A DNA stretch of 64,000 nucleotides from Odobenus rosmarus divergens (GCF_000321225.1 NW_004450480.1:3682770-3746769), one strand, 5' to 3'; numbered from the stretch's first letter, positions 44,205-54,760 are shown. Program-made: numbers and translations. The notes: generated by a model not told the origin, from the letters alone.

Positions 44205-44580
44205 GAGCAGGGCTTCTGATCTCTCCTGTGTTGGCATCCACTGAAGTAGTGGTCCCTTTTCAGAATAATGGTTTTTAAATGCACAAAATAAAATACATAG
44301 GATTACAAAGAAAACCAGTTATATGGCTATCAAAATAGTAAACAAATCTGTGATATAGTAATCCTGATGCTACGTTATTAACACATTAAAAAATGAGATC
44401 CAGCAGCAGGTCTAATTACTACTGTAATTTTTAAATAGAGATCAGCATAAAATGTCATTTTCAGATATCTGTGACAACTGTAACGTGATATGAAAAGATC
44501 TCTACTTTCAATGTATGACAAAGTTGTAGGCAACTACTAATAAAATTTGGAACAGAAAGAAATGCCAACTTTCATTTCTA
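44205..44580. mobile_element. Possible hAT-like DNA transposon relic
   Basis: GGCTTCTGATCTCTCC, AGTAGTGGTCCCTTTTCAGA and AATGGTTTTTAAATGCACAA recall a hAT-type end; the following AT-rich part (ATGTCATTTTCAGATATCTG, CTACTTTCAATGTATGACAA) fits the same old family. Low certainty. Confidence 0.4.
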
Positions 44581-44703
44581 GATTAGCAAATATAAAAAAT
44601 AAGCCTTTTTCCCGCCCAAGGTAAGAACCTCTTTCCTAGGGAGAGCCCGAAAGAGCCCAGGAGTGCATCCGGGCATATTAAAAGATGCCCAAATCGGCCA
44701 TCA

Positions 44704-44797
44704 TTCCTTCCTTCCTTCCTTCTTTCCTCCCTCCCTCCCTTCCTTCCTTCCTTCCTTCCTTCCTTCCTTCCTTCCTTCCTTCCTTCCTTCCTTCTCT
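44704..44797. repeat. (CTTC)n microsatellite
   Basis: About 94 bases of CTTC units with one TTTCCTCCCTCCCTCC interruption. Frames through it (poly Leu-Pro-Ser-Phe or Arg-Lys-Glu-Gly) are artefacts. Confidence 0.97.
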
Positions 44798-46359
44798 CTA
44801 CCTTGTACGAACAGACATAGGAGATCCAAGCAGGACTGTGACTTCTGGAGAGGGGGGAGTACGTCTCCTTTGTCAAGTCAAGGGAGGAACGCTCCAGGAG
44901 AGTAGCTTAGACAGACTGAGAGGGTGCTTGCAGGGGGAGCTGGGGGCCTCATTTCCTGGTTGGACTGCCATGAAAAAAAGGAATTTCAGACCTATTCAAG
45001 AAGGGCCAGGAGAGAACTGGAGACAGTGAGGTGGCAAAAGGGTGCAGTCAACCCTCCCACCACTAAGGGGGATGAGGCAGGGAACCTCCTTTGGTGAAGA
45101 GGACCCCACAGGCTTGAGTCTCAACTGGGAAGGAGGCCCCCAGGCAAGACCCCAGAAGCCAGTGGCTGGGGGTAAAGGGGGGAGCGGTTTCTGCTGAAGG
45201 GAAAGTAGTAGGAGGTCAAGCAAGTGTGGTTCTCCAATGCTGGAGAATGGCGCATTGAGGAGAAGCCCCCCACATCCCACTCTGCCCACAGACACGTAAA
45301 CGCACCTCAGAAAAGTCACAAATGGCATCATTCGGGGCTCACCCTGCAGGCAGGCGAACCAGTGTTGTCTGAGAGAGGACTCCAGTAGTTCTGGGTGAGG
45401 AAAAACAAATGTGTTTCTTTTCTCCAGTCCCTTTTCCCTGTCCCAGCACACAGGGCTGCCGCAAAGTCCAGGGAATACCCTTCACGGTGTCTCGTGTGTG
45501 AAGGCCGTCCCAGGGCCGGGCCACCGTGTCAGTGATGCTCCCTGGAGTTGCCTGACGAGAGAGGAGGGAGAGGGAGAAGGGATCCTGTGGGCAGATCAAG
45601 TTCTCTCTTCACTTCACACCCCTCAGGCTGAGTCAAACCTGTGCAGGGCAGCTGGGAGGAAAGGAGCCTAGAAATTTAAACTGGACCTTTCTGTATCCAA
45701 AGAGAGCGGAGACCTATGGGATCCATCCAGGGTGTCATTAAGGGACATGGAAAGGAGTCAGATCAGTTGGAGAAAAGCTCAAATAAATGTTTGTGCTTCA
45801 TCATCTTCAGACTCCTCGGTACCTGGAGTACTGGACCTCTCATCAGTTTTGCAATTTGGCCACCACCCAAATGCTGTCAGGGGCCCTGGAAGTCACAGGG
45901 AGATGGGTTCCTTCATCTCCTCTGAAAACATCAACACCCTCCTCCCCACAGACGGATCCCCAGAGACGGAAACACACTAGAACTGCCTGGCTGAACGGCC
46001 CTTCCCTACCGGGGCCCCAGCCATCCCCCTGGGAGGGCACCTGCTGGCTGGAGCCTGCCCTGACTGCAGCAATCAGGGGCTTCCAAAGAAGATGAAGAAA
46101 TGAAGGAGTCCACACCCCAAGAGGCAATCTCAACTCCAGGGAGTCTGGAATGTGTAACTGGCTGTCACCAACCTTGGTGGCACACGAGCTCGGATGGAGC
46201 ATTCCACGGCTGTTTCTAGAGCTCTAGCGCTAACCAAGCTTTTCTCCAAAGCCAGGAGAGGCCCCTTAGTGGCACAGGCAGACAGAAGTTCAGGAAAGTT
46301 AATTTTCCCAGGGACAACCCACCAATGGAGGCTGGGGAGGAGGGGGGGACAGTCAGTCT
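44798..46359. other. No gene or repeat recognised
   Basis: About 1.5 kb unassigned, GC-moderate. Several frames of 80-151 codons overlap on both strands without domain motifs. CCCCTTAGTGGCAC (46262-46275) resembles a reversed CTCF core. Confidence 0.4.
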
Positions 46360-46577
46360 CCCCTCCCTCTGGTGGGACAGTGCAAAGGAACATTCCGCAT
46401 CTACAGTCCCCCCGCACATTACCCAGTGGGTGACCAGAAAATAAGGCACATTGTCAGCTCTTCTCCCTTCCCTGTCTCATTGCCCCTCCATCCTGCTTCC
46501 TGGATCACTTCCCAAATAAACTAGTGCACCCATGCCCTCATCTCAGGGCCAGCTTTCGGAGGAACCCCAACTAAATG
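46360..46577 (+). mobile_element. LTR relic (same family as 42640)
   Basis: CATTGCCCCTCCATCCTGCT, TCCTGGATCACTTCCCAAAT, AAACTAGTGCACCCATGCCC and CTCAGGGCCAGCTTTCGGAG match the 3' end seen at 42840-42910. Confidence 0.6.
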
Positions 46578-46915
46578 GTCATCTTCCCTCTAGCTGGGAA
46601 AAAAAAAAAACAGGCGCCCCGCCCCACAAATACCTGCATGGCTTCAGGGCTGAGAAAATGCAAGTCACGGGAAGAAAGCCAAGGAGTGGGGGTGGAGAAG
46701 AATCGTGGCAGGTGAGGAACATCATTTAGAAATTATAAAATTAAGTAGCTTTAAAAAGAGCAGAAACCTACTTGGGAAATCACTGAAAGAGCACACATTG
46801 AAAAATGTGCTCAGGACAGTTGAGAATCTGTCAAGTGACAAGAGAGAGCTTTGGGAAGAAAGCGAACCAGAACGAGGTGTCAGGCAGACAGATTGGCCCA
46901 ATTAAGGGCGGAGAG
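46578..46915. other. No gene or repeat recognised
   Basis: Unassigned; a 12-base A run lies at about 46600-46611. Confidence 0.35.
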
Positions 46916-47067
46916 GCTATAGGGAGGCAGAGTGAGCTATCGCGTGGCCTGTGGGGGGTCTAGGGGAGCTATTCCCGGCGGGACAGATGGGCCCTGAGAG
47001 GAGGCGGGCCGGGCGAGAGTCTCTGCGGCGCCTGTGTGCTCTGCGCACCCCCCCCCCCCCCCCCCCC
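46916..47067. promoter_or_regulatory. GC-rich CpG patch ending in a 20-C run
   Basis: GCTATCGCGTGGCC, TATTCCCGGCGGGACAG, GGAGGCGGGCCGGGCGAG and CTCTGCGGCGCCTG give a local CpG cluster, closed by 20 C at 47048-47067. No TATA box or gene nearby. Could be a small promoter or enhancer, or only local GC enrichment. Confidence 0.3.
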
Positions 47068-47194
47068 GTGCCAAGAGACAGGGAATGAGCAGGGACAAGA
47101 GGCTGTGTCTCTTTGGCCTTGGAGGCTGGACCGCTGATTGCTTATGACTCTCCGGAATAAAAGGGATGGGGCAGGGACCCTGTGGGAAGCCCCC

Positions 47195-47305
47195 CTTGGA
47201 GATGCTTTCATTCAACAAGTGTTCACGGGCCGGCTGTCCCCATGGTGCTGCATACGGGACTGCAGCATGTTACGGATGATGCTCCTGCCCCAGCAGCACT
47301 GCGGT
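47195..47305 (-). mobile_element. Possible L2 3' end fragment
   Basis: CTTTCATTCAACAAGTGTTC and CATGTTACGGATGATGCTCC TGCCCCAGCAGC recall a reversed L2 end; weak. Confidence 0.45.
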
Positions 47306-47339
47306 CCTTCGTGCGAAACGAGCATCAGATATGTCCGCT

Positions 47340-47580
47340 GACACCTGCTACGTGGTGGGGGGCTAGTCTGGATGCTTGGCATCCTCATTTAATCCTTACA
47401 GCAACCTCTGAGGTAGGAACGACATGATCATTATTTCAGAGATGAGAAAACAGAGACACAGAAAGGCTACGAAAATGGGCCGAGGTGACGACACTGGTAA
47501 GGAGTGGGGCCAGAACTCAAACCCAGACATTCTAGCTCTCAAGTCGGCACTCTGACCCTCTACACTTTAGTCTCTCTTCT
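47340..47580 (-). mobile_element. MIR SINE
   Basis: CCTCATTTAATCCTTACAGC, AACCTCTGAGGTAGGAACGA, TTTCAGAGATGAGAAAACAG and CAGAACTCAAACCCAGACAT follow MIR order. Confidence 0.92.
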
Positions 47581-48379
47581 GTTAAAGGGTCTGACAAGTT
47601 CCGCAGGCAGGACCAGCTACAGAATGTGCGGGACCCGGTGCAAAGTGAGAATGCACAGCCCTGGCTGGTGGCAGGGAAACGATCTCCTCTTCCAGATGGG
47701 TGGCCCCCAAGGAATTACAACCTGCCTGGTACCTGGGTCAGAAGTAGATGACAGGCCCCCACCAAGACTCCTGCTAACCATGCCGGGGTGCTACCAGCCC
47801 AGCCCTGGGATGGCCGCCTCCTTGCCCTGCCCTGTGGCGCCATGGGGCGGGCACTGACTCTAGCCCTCCCCTCACATGTGCCCAGGCCCCCGTGGGGAGC
47901 GGAGGGTGGCAGCACAATAGGGCCTCCCTCCTCCCAGGCCCCTGCCACTGCAAGCCAGTCACTGTCCTGAGCTCCTGTGATCTGGGTACCCTGGGGACAC
48001 GGTTTCTGGGCTGGGCAGAGAACGGGGAGCCAGGTGGGGGGGACTAGCTGCTGAGAGCTCACCCTAAGGAGGCGGGAGAGGGGCACAGTTGTGGGCTGAG
48101 ACGCCAAGCCCCTGGCACATGCTCTATTGTCCCATCAAGGTTCACTTACAAAACACATCTTCGAAGATAAAATTATTAAGAATTTCAAGACAGCAACTGC
48201 AGGGCATGAAACCCCAAGTGTAGGGTCCTTCTTAGCAGCCGTGGGGCTGGCCTTGCCTGCCGTCCTGAAAAATGGAAAATAGCTGGGCTTTACTTAATAT
48301 AGTTCTCCATACTCACTTCAGCACGGAATCCCTCCTGGGGTTAACAGCCCATGGTGCTAGGGTCCCAGGGACCTCCCTC
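47581..48379. other. GC-rich, unassigned
   Basis: No gene recognised. Opposed frames (117 and 130 codons) reflect GC richness. Confidence 0.4.
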
Positions 48380-48605
48380 TTAGAAATGCTGTATTGGCTC
48401 ATTCAAACCTCGTAATAGCCATGTGATTCACGGAAAACCAGGGTCGTCACCACGTTTCCCAGAAGGAGAAACAGGCACAGAGAGGAAAGTGTTTTGCTTG
48501 AAATATGATAGGTATTTATAGGGATGGTAGGTATTACGGTAGGTAAGAGGCAGGGCTGGATCTCAGACCCCAACATCCAGCCTCCGGGTCCTGTGCTCTA
48601 CCCCT
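48380..48605 (-). mobile_element. MIR SINE
   Basis: GCTCATTCAAACCTCGTAAT, CGTTTCCCAGAAGGAGAAAC, GCACAGAGAGGAAAGTG, GGCAGGGCTGGATCTCAGAC and GTCCTGTGCTCTACCCC match MIR, with an insertion of about 30 bases (TAGGTATTTATAGGG area). Confidence 0.85.
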
Positions 48606-48954
48606 GCAATGCATCAACCTTCCCAACCCTCCAAGATGCTTTACACATCCTTTGTTTGTCACTCAGGGGAAGGCCGTAACACTGGTAGGTTGCCAACCTG
48701 AAGCCAGTATTTATTAGGAAATCTCCAGACGTGCCAGGAAATTACAGACCAGCAAATTAGTTTAGTCATTTCACTAGTTTAAGGAGCTCTTTGCAAGCTC
48801 TGAAAAAAGCTCTTTCAAGCACAAGTTGTTGGAAGGGGTGTTTTTTGGTGCCTTGAAGATGCCATGTTATCTTGAGCATCCAAAGGCCTCCTTGAGGAAG
48901 ACAATTCCCATGAAACTAAGAAGAAACTTTAGTGACACTTAAAAATACCACCAC
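48606..48954. other. No gene or repeat recognised
   Basis: Unassigned sequence before an MLT1 LTR. Confidence 0.35.
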
Positions 48955-49481
48955 AGCCTTCAAGATGGCCCCCAAATGACCCCAACCTTCCAGTATTCAC
49001 TCTGTGTACACTCTCCCACACTGCAGAGAGCAGAACTGTATAATCACCAGAATGTTGCAGCAATGATGTTCATGATTTCAAAGATGAGGTCATATAAATA
49101 TTGCTTCCATGATTTCAAAGATGAGGTCATGTAAATATTGCTTCCATCTTCCTCTCTCTTGGATCACTCACTCTGGGGGAAGCTGGCGGCCACATCATAA
49201 GGACACTCAAGCAACTCTGTGGAGAGGTTTAGCCGGGACCTAGAGTCTTCTACCAACAGCCATGTGAGTAGGCCATTTTGTAAATGGCTCCTCCAGCCCC
49301 ATTCAAGCCTTCAGATGATAGCAGCCCTGGCCAATGTTCTCACTTCTGCTTCATGACAAGAAGCACCCAGCAAAGCTGATCCTGCATCCCTCACCCCCGG
49401 AAGCCATGAGATAATAAATCTCCAGTTGCTTTAAGCCAGGAGGTTTGGGGTTTATTACACAGCAATAGATAACTAATACAT
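48955..49481 (+). mobile_element. MLT1-family LTR with an internal duplication
   Basis: CAAGATGGCCCCCAAATGAC, TTCTACCAACAGCCATGTGA, GCACCCAGCAAAGCTGATCC, AGCCATGAGATAATAAATCT, AGTTGCTTTAAGCCAGGAGG and CACAGCAATAGATAACTAAT match forward MLT1. A 37-base unit is duplicated in tandem (49071-49107 and 49108-49144, one mismatch). Confidence 0.9.
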
Positions 49482-49814
49482 TTTATAGAAAAGATCATGG
49501 GAAACCAGTTGGTATGAAGTAGAAGGGGAGTGGTCTAAACATACTCAAATCTTTCAGGTCATTGTGTTCTCTTGGCGCTGCCACTGTCACTTTAAGAAAG
49601 CCCAAGGGACCCAGGAGTCACCAATTTCAGAGGGAGAAGGGGAGGTTGGAAGGAGGAACTCAGGTCACTATCTGAGGCTTTTATGTAGGATCACTAAGGT
49701 GGCACATGGCCCTTTGTGGGGCAATATGAGACCACATACCAGAGAGAGAAGCAGTGAACACTCTAGTTATGTATCTTACAGCTATGAATTGTTATCCAAA
49801 CAAAGCCCCTAGGT
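49482..49814. other. No gene or repeat recognised
   Basis: Unassigned. Confidence 0.35.
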
Positions 49815-49905
49815 AGTGATGACTAAGCACTCTGCATGCTAGGCACTTTATTTTTGCTTTTTGTGCTTTAGCTAAACACTCACAAAAGCAAAGTCAGTGC
49901 CTTGG
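49815..49905 (-). mobile_element. MIR, left part (split)
   Basis: GACTAAGCACTCTGCATGCT, AGGCACTTTATTTTTGC and TTAGCTAAACACTCACAAAA are the first part of a reversed MIR; it resumes at 50642. Confidence 0.7.
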
Positions 49906-49911
49906 TCACAA

Positions 49912-50640
49912 CACGTGTTGTGAGTGACAAAACCCATTCAAATTGGCTTACGCCAGAATGGGCATTGATGGGTTCATTAACTGAGAAGTGCAAGGGCTAC
50001 GGTAGGCTTCACGAAGTGTTGCATCCGGAGTGTGAAGGTTCTTTCTCTTAGTCTCCTCTCGCCTCCCTTATTCTCGCTCTCCTTCTCTCCCTCCCCTACT
50101 CATCTCCCTGATTTTTTTTCCAGGAGAAGTGGACACCAGTAGTTCAAGCCTATGCTCTTATACCTCATATTTTTTTTTTTTTAGAGGCGTGTAGAGAGAG
50201 AGAGAGAGAGAGAGAGGCAGGGCCAGAGAGAGAGAGAGAGAATCTTAAGCAGGCTCCACGCCCAGTGCACAGCCCAATGTGGGGCTTGATCTCACAACCC
50301 TGAGATCATGACCTGAGCCGAAATCAAGAGTCAGATGCTTACCCGACTGAGCCCCCCAGGCGCCTCATCTTATAGCTTATAATCTAAAACCAAGAGAGAG
50401 ACCCTCTCCTCCCAAAAGCCCCATATCAGATCCCATGGCAGGTCTCTGATCGGCCCCACTTAGGCCACTCCCTTAGACCACTCCCTGGGGACAGGGAGAT
50501 GGGGCACGATGATTGGTTGGGCCTGGATCATGTGTCCAATGGGTAGCTGATGCACAGTGATTGCCAGTCCCACCAGAACCACATGCAGTGTTAATTTCCT
50601 AGTGACCATGAGAAAGGGATGATAGGCAGACAAAAACAAC
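49912..50640. mobile_element. Unnamed ancient repeat split by a SINE
   Basis: GTGAGTGACAAAACCCATTC, AAATTGGCTTACGCCAGAAT start and AGGCAGACAAAAACAACACA end resemble the pieces at 18130 and 53142. It contains ATTGG (50512) and CCAAT (50536) boxes, and the CAN SINE below. Confidence 0.55.
50170..50365 (-). mobile_element. CAN SINE
   Basis: Poly-T (50170-50182), an expanded GA tract (AGAGAGAGAGAGAGAGAGAG), GCAGGCTCCACGCCCAGTGC, CTTGATCTCACAACCCTGAG, ATCATGACCTGAGCCGAAAT, ACTGAGCCCCCCAGGCGCC. Flanking duplication is short at best (CCTCAT on both sides). Older than the other SINEs. Confidence 0.93.
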
Positions 50641-50641
50641 A

Positions 50642-50790
50642 CATTTACTGCTATTATTATCCTCATTATACAGATGAGGAAACAGTCTCCAAAAAGATGC
50701 AAATCTGCCCAGGGTCTCGTAGCTGGTAAACAGCAAAGCCAGACCTGGATGACTCTAGGTCCGAAGTTTTTAGCTATGCTCCTTCCACCT
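50642..50790 (-). mobile_element. MIR, right part
   Basis: CTATTATTATCCTCATTATA, CAGATGAGGAAACAGTCTCC, GGGTCTCGTAGCTGGTAAAC and AGCCAGACCTGGATGACTCT continue the MIR from 49815. Confidence 0.85.
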
Positions 50791-51029
50791 TCCTCATCCG
50801 ATAGGGTCCTCTGACCCACATAGGAGGTCTGCAGACAGGATAATCTCCCTTTGGGGAAGCCTGAGCAGTTATCTGACCCCAGTCCAGGCCCTGGGACACT
50901 AATGCTGCCTCCGACCGAACCTGTTTCTTCCCCGCCTAACTAGATCACCTAAAACCAACTAAGCCTCACCCAAAGAACCTGTCCTGAGCTTGACTGCACC
51001 AGCAGCCAAACCAGTTATGACATCTCTGC

Positions 51030-51540
51030 CTCCAGGTGAAACTCTTCAATAACATCTGCTTTTGGAGTTAAGACCCAAACTCTCACCTCAGGTAAGAGCT
51101 CTAAACACCTGACCACTGTCGACCTCTGGCTCATTTTTTTCTACTCTCTGTCCCAGCCACAGTATTCTTGTCAAATTCTGTGAAAGTGCCTTGCTTCCTC
51201 TCACCCCAGGACCTTTGCATATTCTGCTCCCTCTACTTGGCATTTTCATTCCTCTTCTCGCTGCCTAGAGAACTCATCCTTCAAATCAGCTCCTCAAGGA
51301 AGCCTCCACACCTCCACGGTCGGGGTCGTTCCTTCCACCTAGATCCCCATGGAAATTCAGAACTTTCATTAAAGTCACAAGAATATATTCATTTGTGATC
51401 TATGGTGAAAATCTGCCTTTCACACTAGACTATAAACTCATCAGAGCAGGGATAGTGTCCTTTTTTCTATTTACTATGTCTAGCATTTAGCCCAGGGCTT
51501 GATGTGAATAGACCCTCAGAAAACATTTATTGAATAAATG
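51030..51540 (+). mobile_element. L2 LINE 3' region
   Basis: CCCCAGGACCTTTGCATATT, CTGCTCCCTCTACTTGGCAT, CTCAAGGAAGCCTCCACACC, ACTAGACTATAAACTCATCA, GAGCAGGGATAGTGTCC, TAGCCCAGGGCTTGATGTGA and ACATTTATTGAATAAATGGA follow L2 order to its tail. Confidence 0.88.
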
Positions 51541-51645
51541 GAAGGAAGGAAGGGAGAAGGGGAGGAAGGGAGGGAGGGAGGGAAGGAGGGAGAGAGGAAG
51601 GGAGGAAGGGAGGGGGGCAGGGAGGGAAGGAGGACAGGGAGGGAC
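51541..51645 (+). repeat. GGAA/GGGA purine microsatellite
   Basis: About 105 bases of GGAAG and GGGA units with only three C residues until 51643; grew from the L2 tail. Confidence 0.95.
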
Positions 51646-51837
51646 TTGCCATGCCTCAAATTAAAGCTCACGGAGTAAATCACAAGTATTTCCAAGATGT
51701 TGATTAAACTCTTAAACTAGGATGAACGTGAAGAACATGAAATTATTACAAGCATTAGAGGATTTATTGGCTGAGCCTGGCTGCTTTTCAGTATTATTCC
51801 CTTCGTTCACATTTCACTGGAACCACAGGGTGAACAT

Positions 51838-52111
51838 CGTAGGGGGGAGGGGGCAACTGGAGGAAAAGAAACAAGAAGGAAGGAAAGGCGGAAAGAGAGA
51901 AAAGAAGACAGAGGTAGGAAAAGTAAACAGGGGGAAGGAAAGAGGGAAGGAGGATGATGGGGGTAGGGAGGAAGATATGAAGCCACGAGAGGAGGTGGGA
52001 GGGAGATGGAGAAGGGGAGAGGAAGGAGGAGGGGGAAGAGAAGGGACAGGGGGAGGTTAAGTAGAGTGAGTCAGAGGGAGGAAAGACAGAAAGGAGGAGG
52101 AGGGAGGAACC
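51838..52111 (+). repeat. Purine-rich (G/A) tract
   Basis: About 270 bases, strongly purine on this strand (AGGGGGGAGGGGGC, GGAAGGAGGAGGGGGAAGAG, GGACAGGGGGAGG). Many G runs of 3-6. Frames through it (Glu/Gly/Arg-rich forward, Ser/Pro/Leu-rich reverse) are compositional. Confidence 0.9.
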
Positions 52112-52144
52112 CACCTCAGCCTGATAATTCCAAATGAGCAGGGC

Positions 52145-52520
52145 TAGGAGGTGATGCGGGGCGGCTCTGGCGAGCCCGGCGCGGCAACACGCCAGCCCCG
52201 CCCCCCGGGAGCTGTCACGTATGGGCCCACGCCAACCGCCAGCCCTCGGACTGGAGGCTGGACAGAAAACGTGATCCGTGCAACTGAAGCCTGGAAGTAG
52301 GAAGCATACTCAGAAGCAAAAAAAAAAAAAAAAAAGGAAACCAAGATCACAGCTGATACGGGGAGGGAGGAGGAAAAAACATGGAATGTGTCACTTCCTC
52401 CCTCTGCCACGGGTGACCCGCGGAGTCCCCTCGTCGCCTCGGAGACTTCTGGACCTCTGCTTTCCCTTCGGGTTGTGGCGACAGGGTGAAGGGGTTGTTT
52501 ATTGCTAACACAGCGAAACC
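52145..52520. promoter_or_regulatory. CpG cluster, possible small promoter
   Basis: 52152-52262 holds about a dozen CpGs (GATGCGGGGCGGCTC, GCGAGCCCGGCGCGGC, CAGCCCCGCCCCCCGGG). CCCCGCCCC is a good GC box (reverse GGGGCGGGG). A second CpG group lies at 52408-52442 (CCACGGGTGACCCGCGG, CCTCGTCGCCTCGG). An A run of about 19 (52318-52336) separates them. No exon or transcript evidence. Confidence 0.4.
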
Positions 52521-53141
52521 TGGCCCAGCGGCCGGGAATCTCCCTGGCATGATTAATTCACATTCTGAACAAATGAACACGAGTTTGTACCATTGGAGTG
52601 GTTGTTGTACACATGGGCTGGTGCGGCCAGAGGCAGGGGGATCTGGCGTCCGGCTCGGCTGTCAGCAATCACTGGAGGCACAGACACTGCACGTGGAGGG
52701 GGTCCCTGCAAATACCCCATCTCCCAACTTAGGAACTTGGGAGCATCTCCTGTTAGAAATAATAAGCATGTGTATTGCCTTCCGGGGGGTGCAGCAGGTG
52801 GTGAGAGAAGGCCTTCCTTCAGCACAGCATCTGTGCACTTCAGGTAATGTTTCTGAGCAAGGATGCGTTTGCAAAAAGGTAGGAATACAAGTCGAAACAA
52901 TAAAGGGGCTGACTGCAAAAAGGAGGGAGAGATTCCTTAGGTGGGACCAACTTGGTGAGTGAAATGTCCAGTGAAATGCCTGAGAGGATCAAGTAAACCT
53001 CTTCCACCAACTCCACCCTGAGGCCCCCCATGTCCTGGCAGTTTGCTCCTCTTGGGACCACTCATTCAGCACTAGAATTCATACAGAATTCCTGGCAAAA
53101 AAAAAAAAAAGAGGGGGAGAATTTACTGGCTCTGGTAACTG
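52521..53141. other. No gene or repeat recognised
   Basis: Unassigned. Frames (158 codons forward, 121 reverse) overlap and lack motifs. A run of A lies at 53097-53111. Confidence 0.4.
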
Positions 53142-53470
53142 AAAAATCCAGGGATTAAATATCTTCAGGCAAAGCTGGATCCAGGAGTTCAAGAATTGTC
53201 ATCGAGACTGTTTTTCTCTCTGTGTCCCTGATGTGCTTTCCACGGTGCAGGGAAAGCCACCCCTGCCTAAAGAGTGCTTCTCTTTCCCAATAGTTTTCCA
53301 AAAAAATCTCAGGCCTGAGTCTTATTGATTGGGCTTGGGACAGGTGCCACCCGTGGAACCAAGGAGAAGGGGTCAGCCCTCCCCAGATTGGGATGCTATT
53401 AGCCAAATGCTGATAAATGGCTATTGTGCAGACAAAAACAACAGATGTGACCACAGAACTGTGTTGATGG
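53142..53470. mobile_element. Unnamed ancient repeat
   Basis: GAAAAATCCAGGGATTAAAT, CAGGCAAAGCTGGATCCAGG, AGTTCAAGAATTGTCATCGA and GCAGACAAAAACAACAGATG match the repeat type at 18130 and 49912. Confidence 0.55.
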
Positions 53471-53699
53471 CTGAAAAATGAGAGCACCCCCTCCCCAAGA
53501 ATTTAAATACAAATGCTGGTTGCTAGGGAGGGATGTGGAGGACAGCCCACACATAGGTTATTTTCTGGGACAGAGAGAGCTGAGTAGAAAAGATCCCTCC
53601 TGGCTGCTCTTTTTTGGGAGTTTATTTGACAAATCCATCCCAGTGTTTCCAGAATTACCAGACCTGGAAGGAGGCAAGTCAAGACTTTACTAGAACACT
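53471..53699. other. No gene or repeat recognised
   Basis: Unassigned. Confidence 0.35.
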
Positions 53700-54760
53700 A
53701 TTCATTCATGCTTTCAATTCATCACGCTCACCTCCTCTTTACCCCACAACTCTTTCATCTGGCTTCTTCCTGTCTCTCTCAGGGGAACTGTCCTTGTGAA
53801 AGCTGCCAACGACTTTTCTTTTGTTCCATCCTGTGGACAATGTTGCTCCTTTCCTTCCATGATTTCTCAGATGACTGGGTACCACTGACTGCCTCCCTCT
53901 TGAAAACTGCTTTCTCCATGGCTCTCTGCCCCTCTGTTGTGCTAATTCTCCCACTGCGAGCCCATAAACTCCCGGGGCTGCAGTTTCCATCTCTCCATTG
54001 GTCCCCTGGCCAGATTCACAGCTCAGACCACTCTGCTGAGTTTTGGTTTTGTCAATTCAAGTGCCTCCTGGAACCTTCACTCAGGCGATCCCCCTGGCAT
54101 CTTGGACTCATCATGCCCAAAATACTGAACCCCTCACAGCCCCACCCCAAGGCTACTCCTTCCCTAGGGTTTCTTGGCTTGGGGTCCAGTACCCCCAGCC
54201 ACCCAGTTGCCTAACCCAGAGACCAAGAATTGACCCAGCCCCTCTCTCATCCCCACATCCGTTTCATCAGCTGGGCCTCCTTGGAAATATCCCATTTCTC
54301 ACCATCCCCACTGAGGCTCTGGTGCCCATGATCTCATATCAGGATTTCTGCCAGTCATGCCCCAGCTAGCCTCCTGCCTTGTCCCACTCTAATCCATCAC
54401 ACACTCTGCAGACATGCCCTTCTAAACACAAATTTGATTGGGTTGCTTCCTTAGTGGCTTCCTGCTGTTCTTTAGGGATAAGTCAGACTCCTTGGAGTGG
54501 CACTGAAGGCCTGATTACAAGCCAGGCCCTGCTTGCCCCTCTAGCCTCACTTACCTCTTGCTATTCTTCTCTCAAACTCTATACACCTGCCACACTGAAT
54601 GATTTGTCTCCAATTCTCACAGGCTGTTCACGCTGCCCTTCCTCCTGCCTCTTTACTCAGCTTCCTCCTGTTCATCCTCTAGTTCTCCTCTTACATCCAT
54701 CACTGCCCCCAGCACAACTTCTCTGACCACTCCAAAACTTAGTTAAGCCCCTCTTCCATG
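53700..54760 (+). mobile_element. L2 LINE body (ORF2 and 3' region)
   Basis: The longest L2 here. GTGAAAGCTGCCAACGACTT, CTGCCTCCCTCTTGAAAACT, CATCTCTCCATTGG, CATGCCCAAAATACTGAACC, CAGAGACCAAGAATTGACCC, CTCTCATCCCCACATCCGTT, GGCTTCCTGCTGTTCTTTAG, CCTCTAGCCTCACTTACCTC follow L2 ORF2 and UTR order. ORF2 is broken into frames of 168, 108 and 115 codons by indels and stops; none carries a working reverse transcriptase. Confidence 0.85.

Noticed and set aside
44583..45029. Arg-Lys-Glu-Gly and Leu-Pro-Ser-Phe repeat proteins
   Set aside because: Translation of the CTTC microsatellite.
51722..52114. Charged 112-codon frame and its Ser/Leu/Pro-rich opposite
   Set aside because: Composition of the purine tract explains both.
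52486..52962. 158-codon forward frame starting in the CpG cluster
   Set aside because: Tempting as a first exon because of the CpG patch, but no recognised motif and a 121-codon frame runs opposite; no support for coding.
53708..54726. Frames of 168, 108 and 115 codons in a row
   Set aside because: They are pieces of a decayed L2 ORF2 in different frames, not exons.
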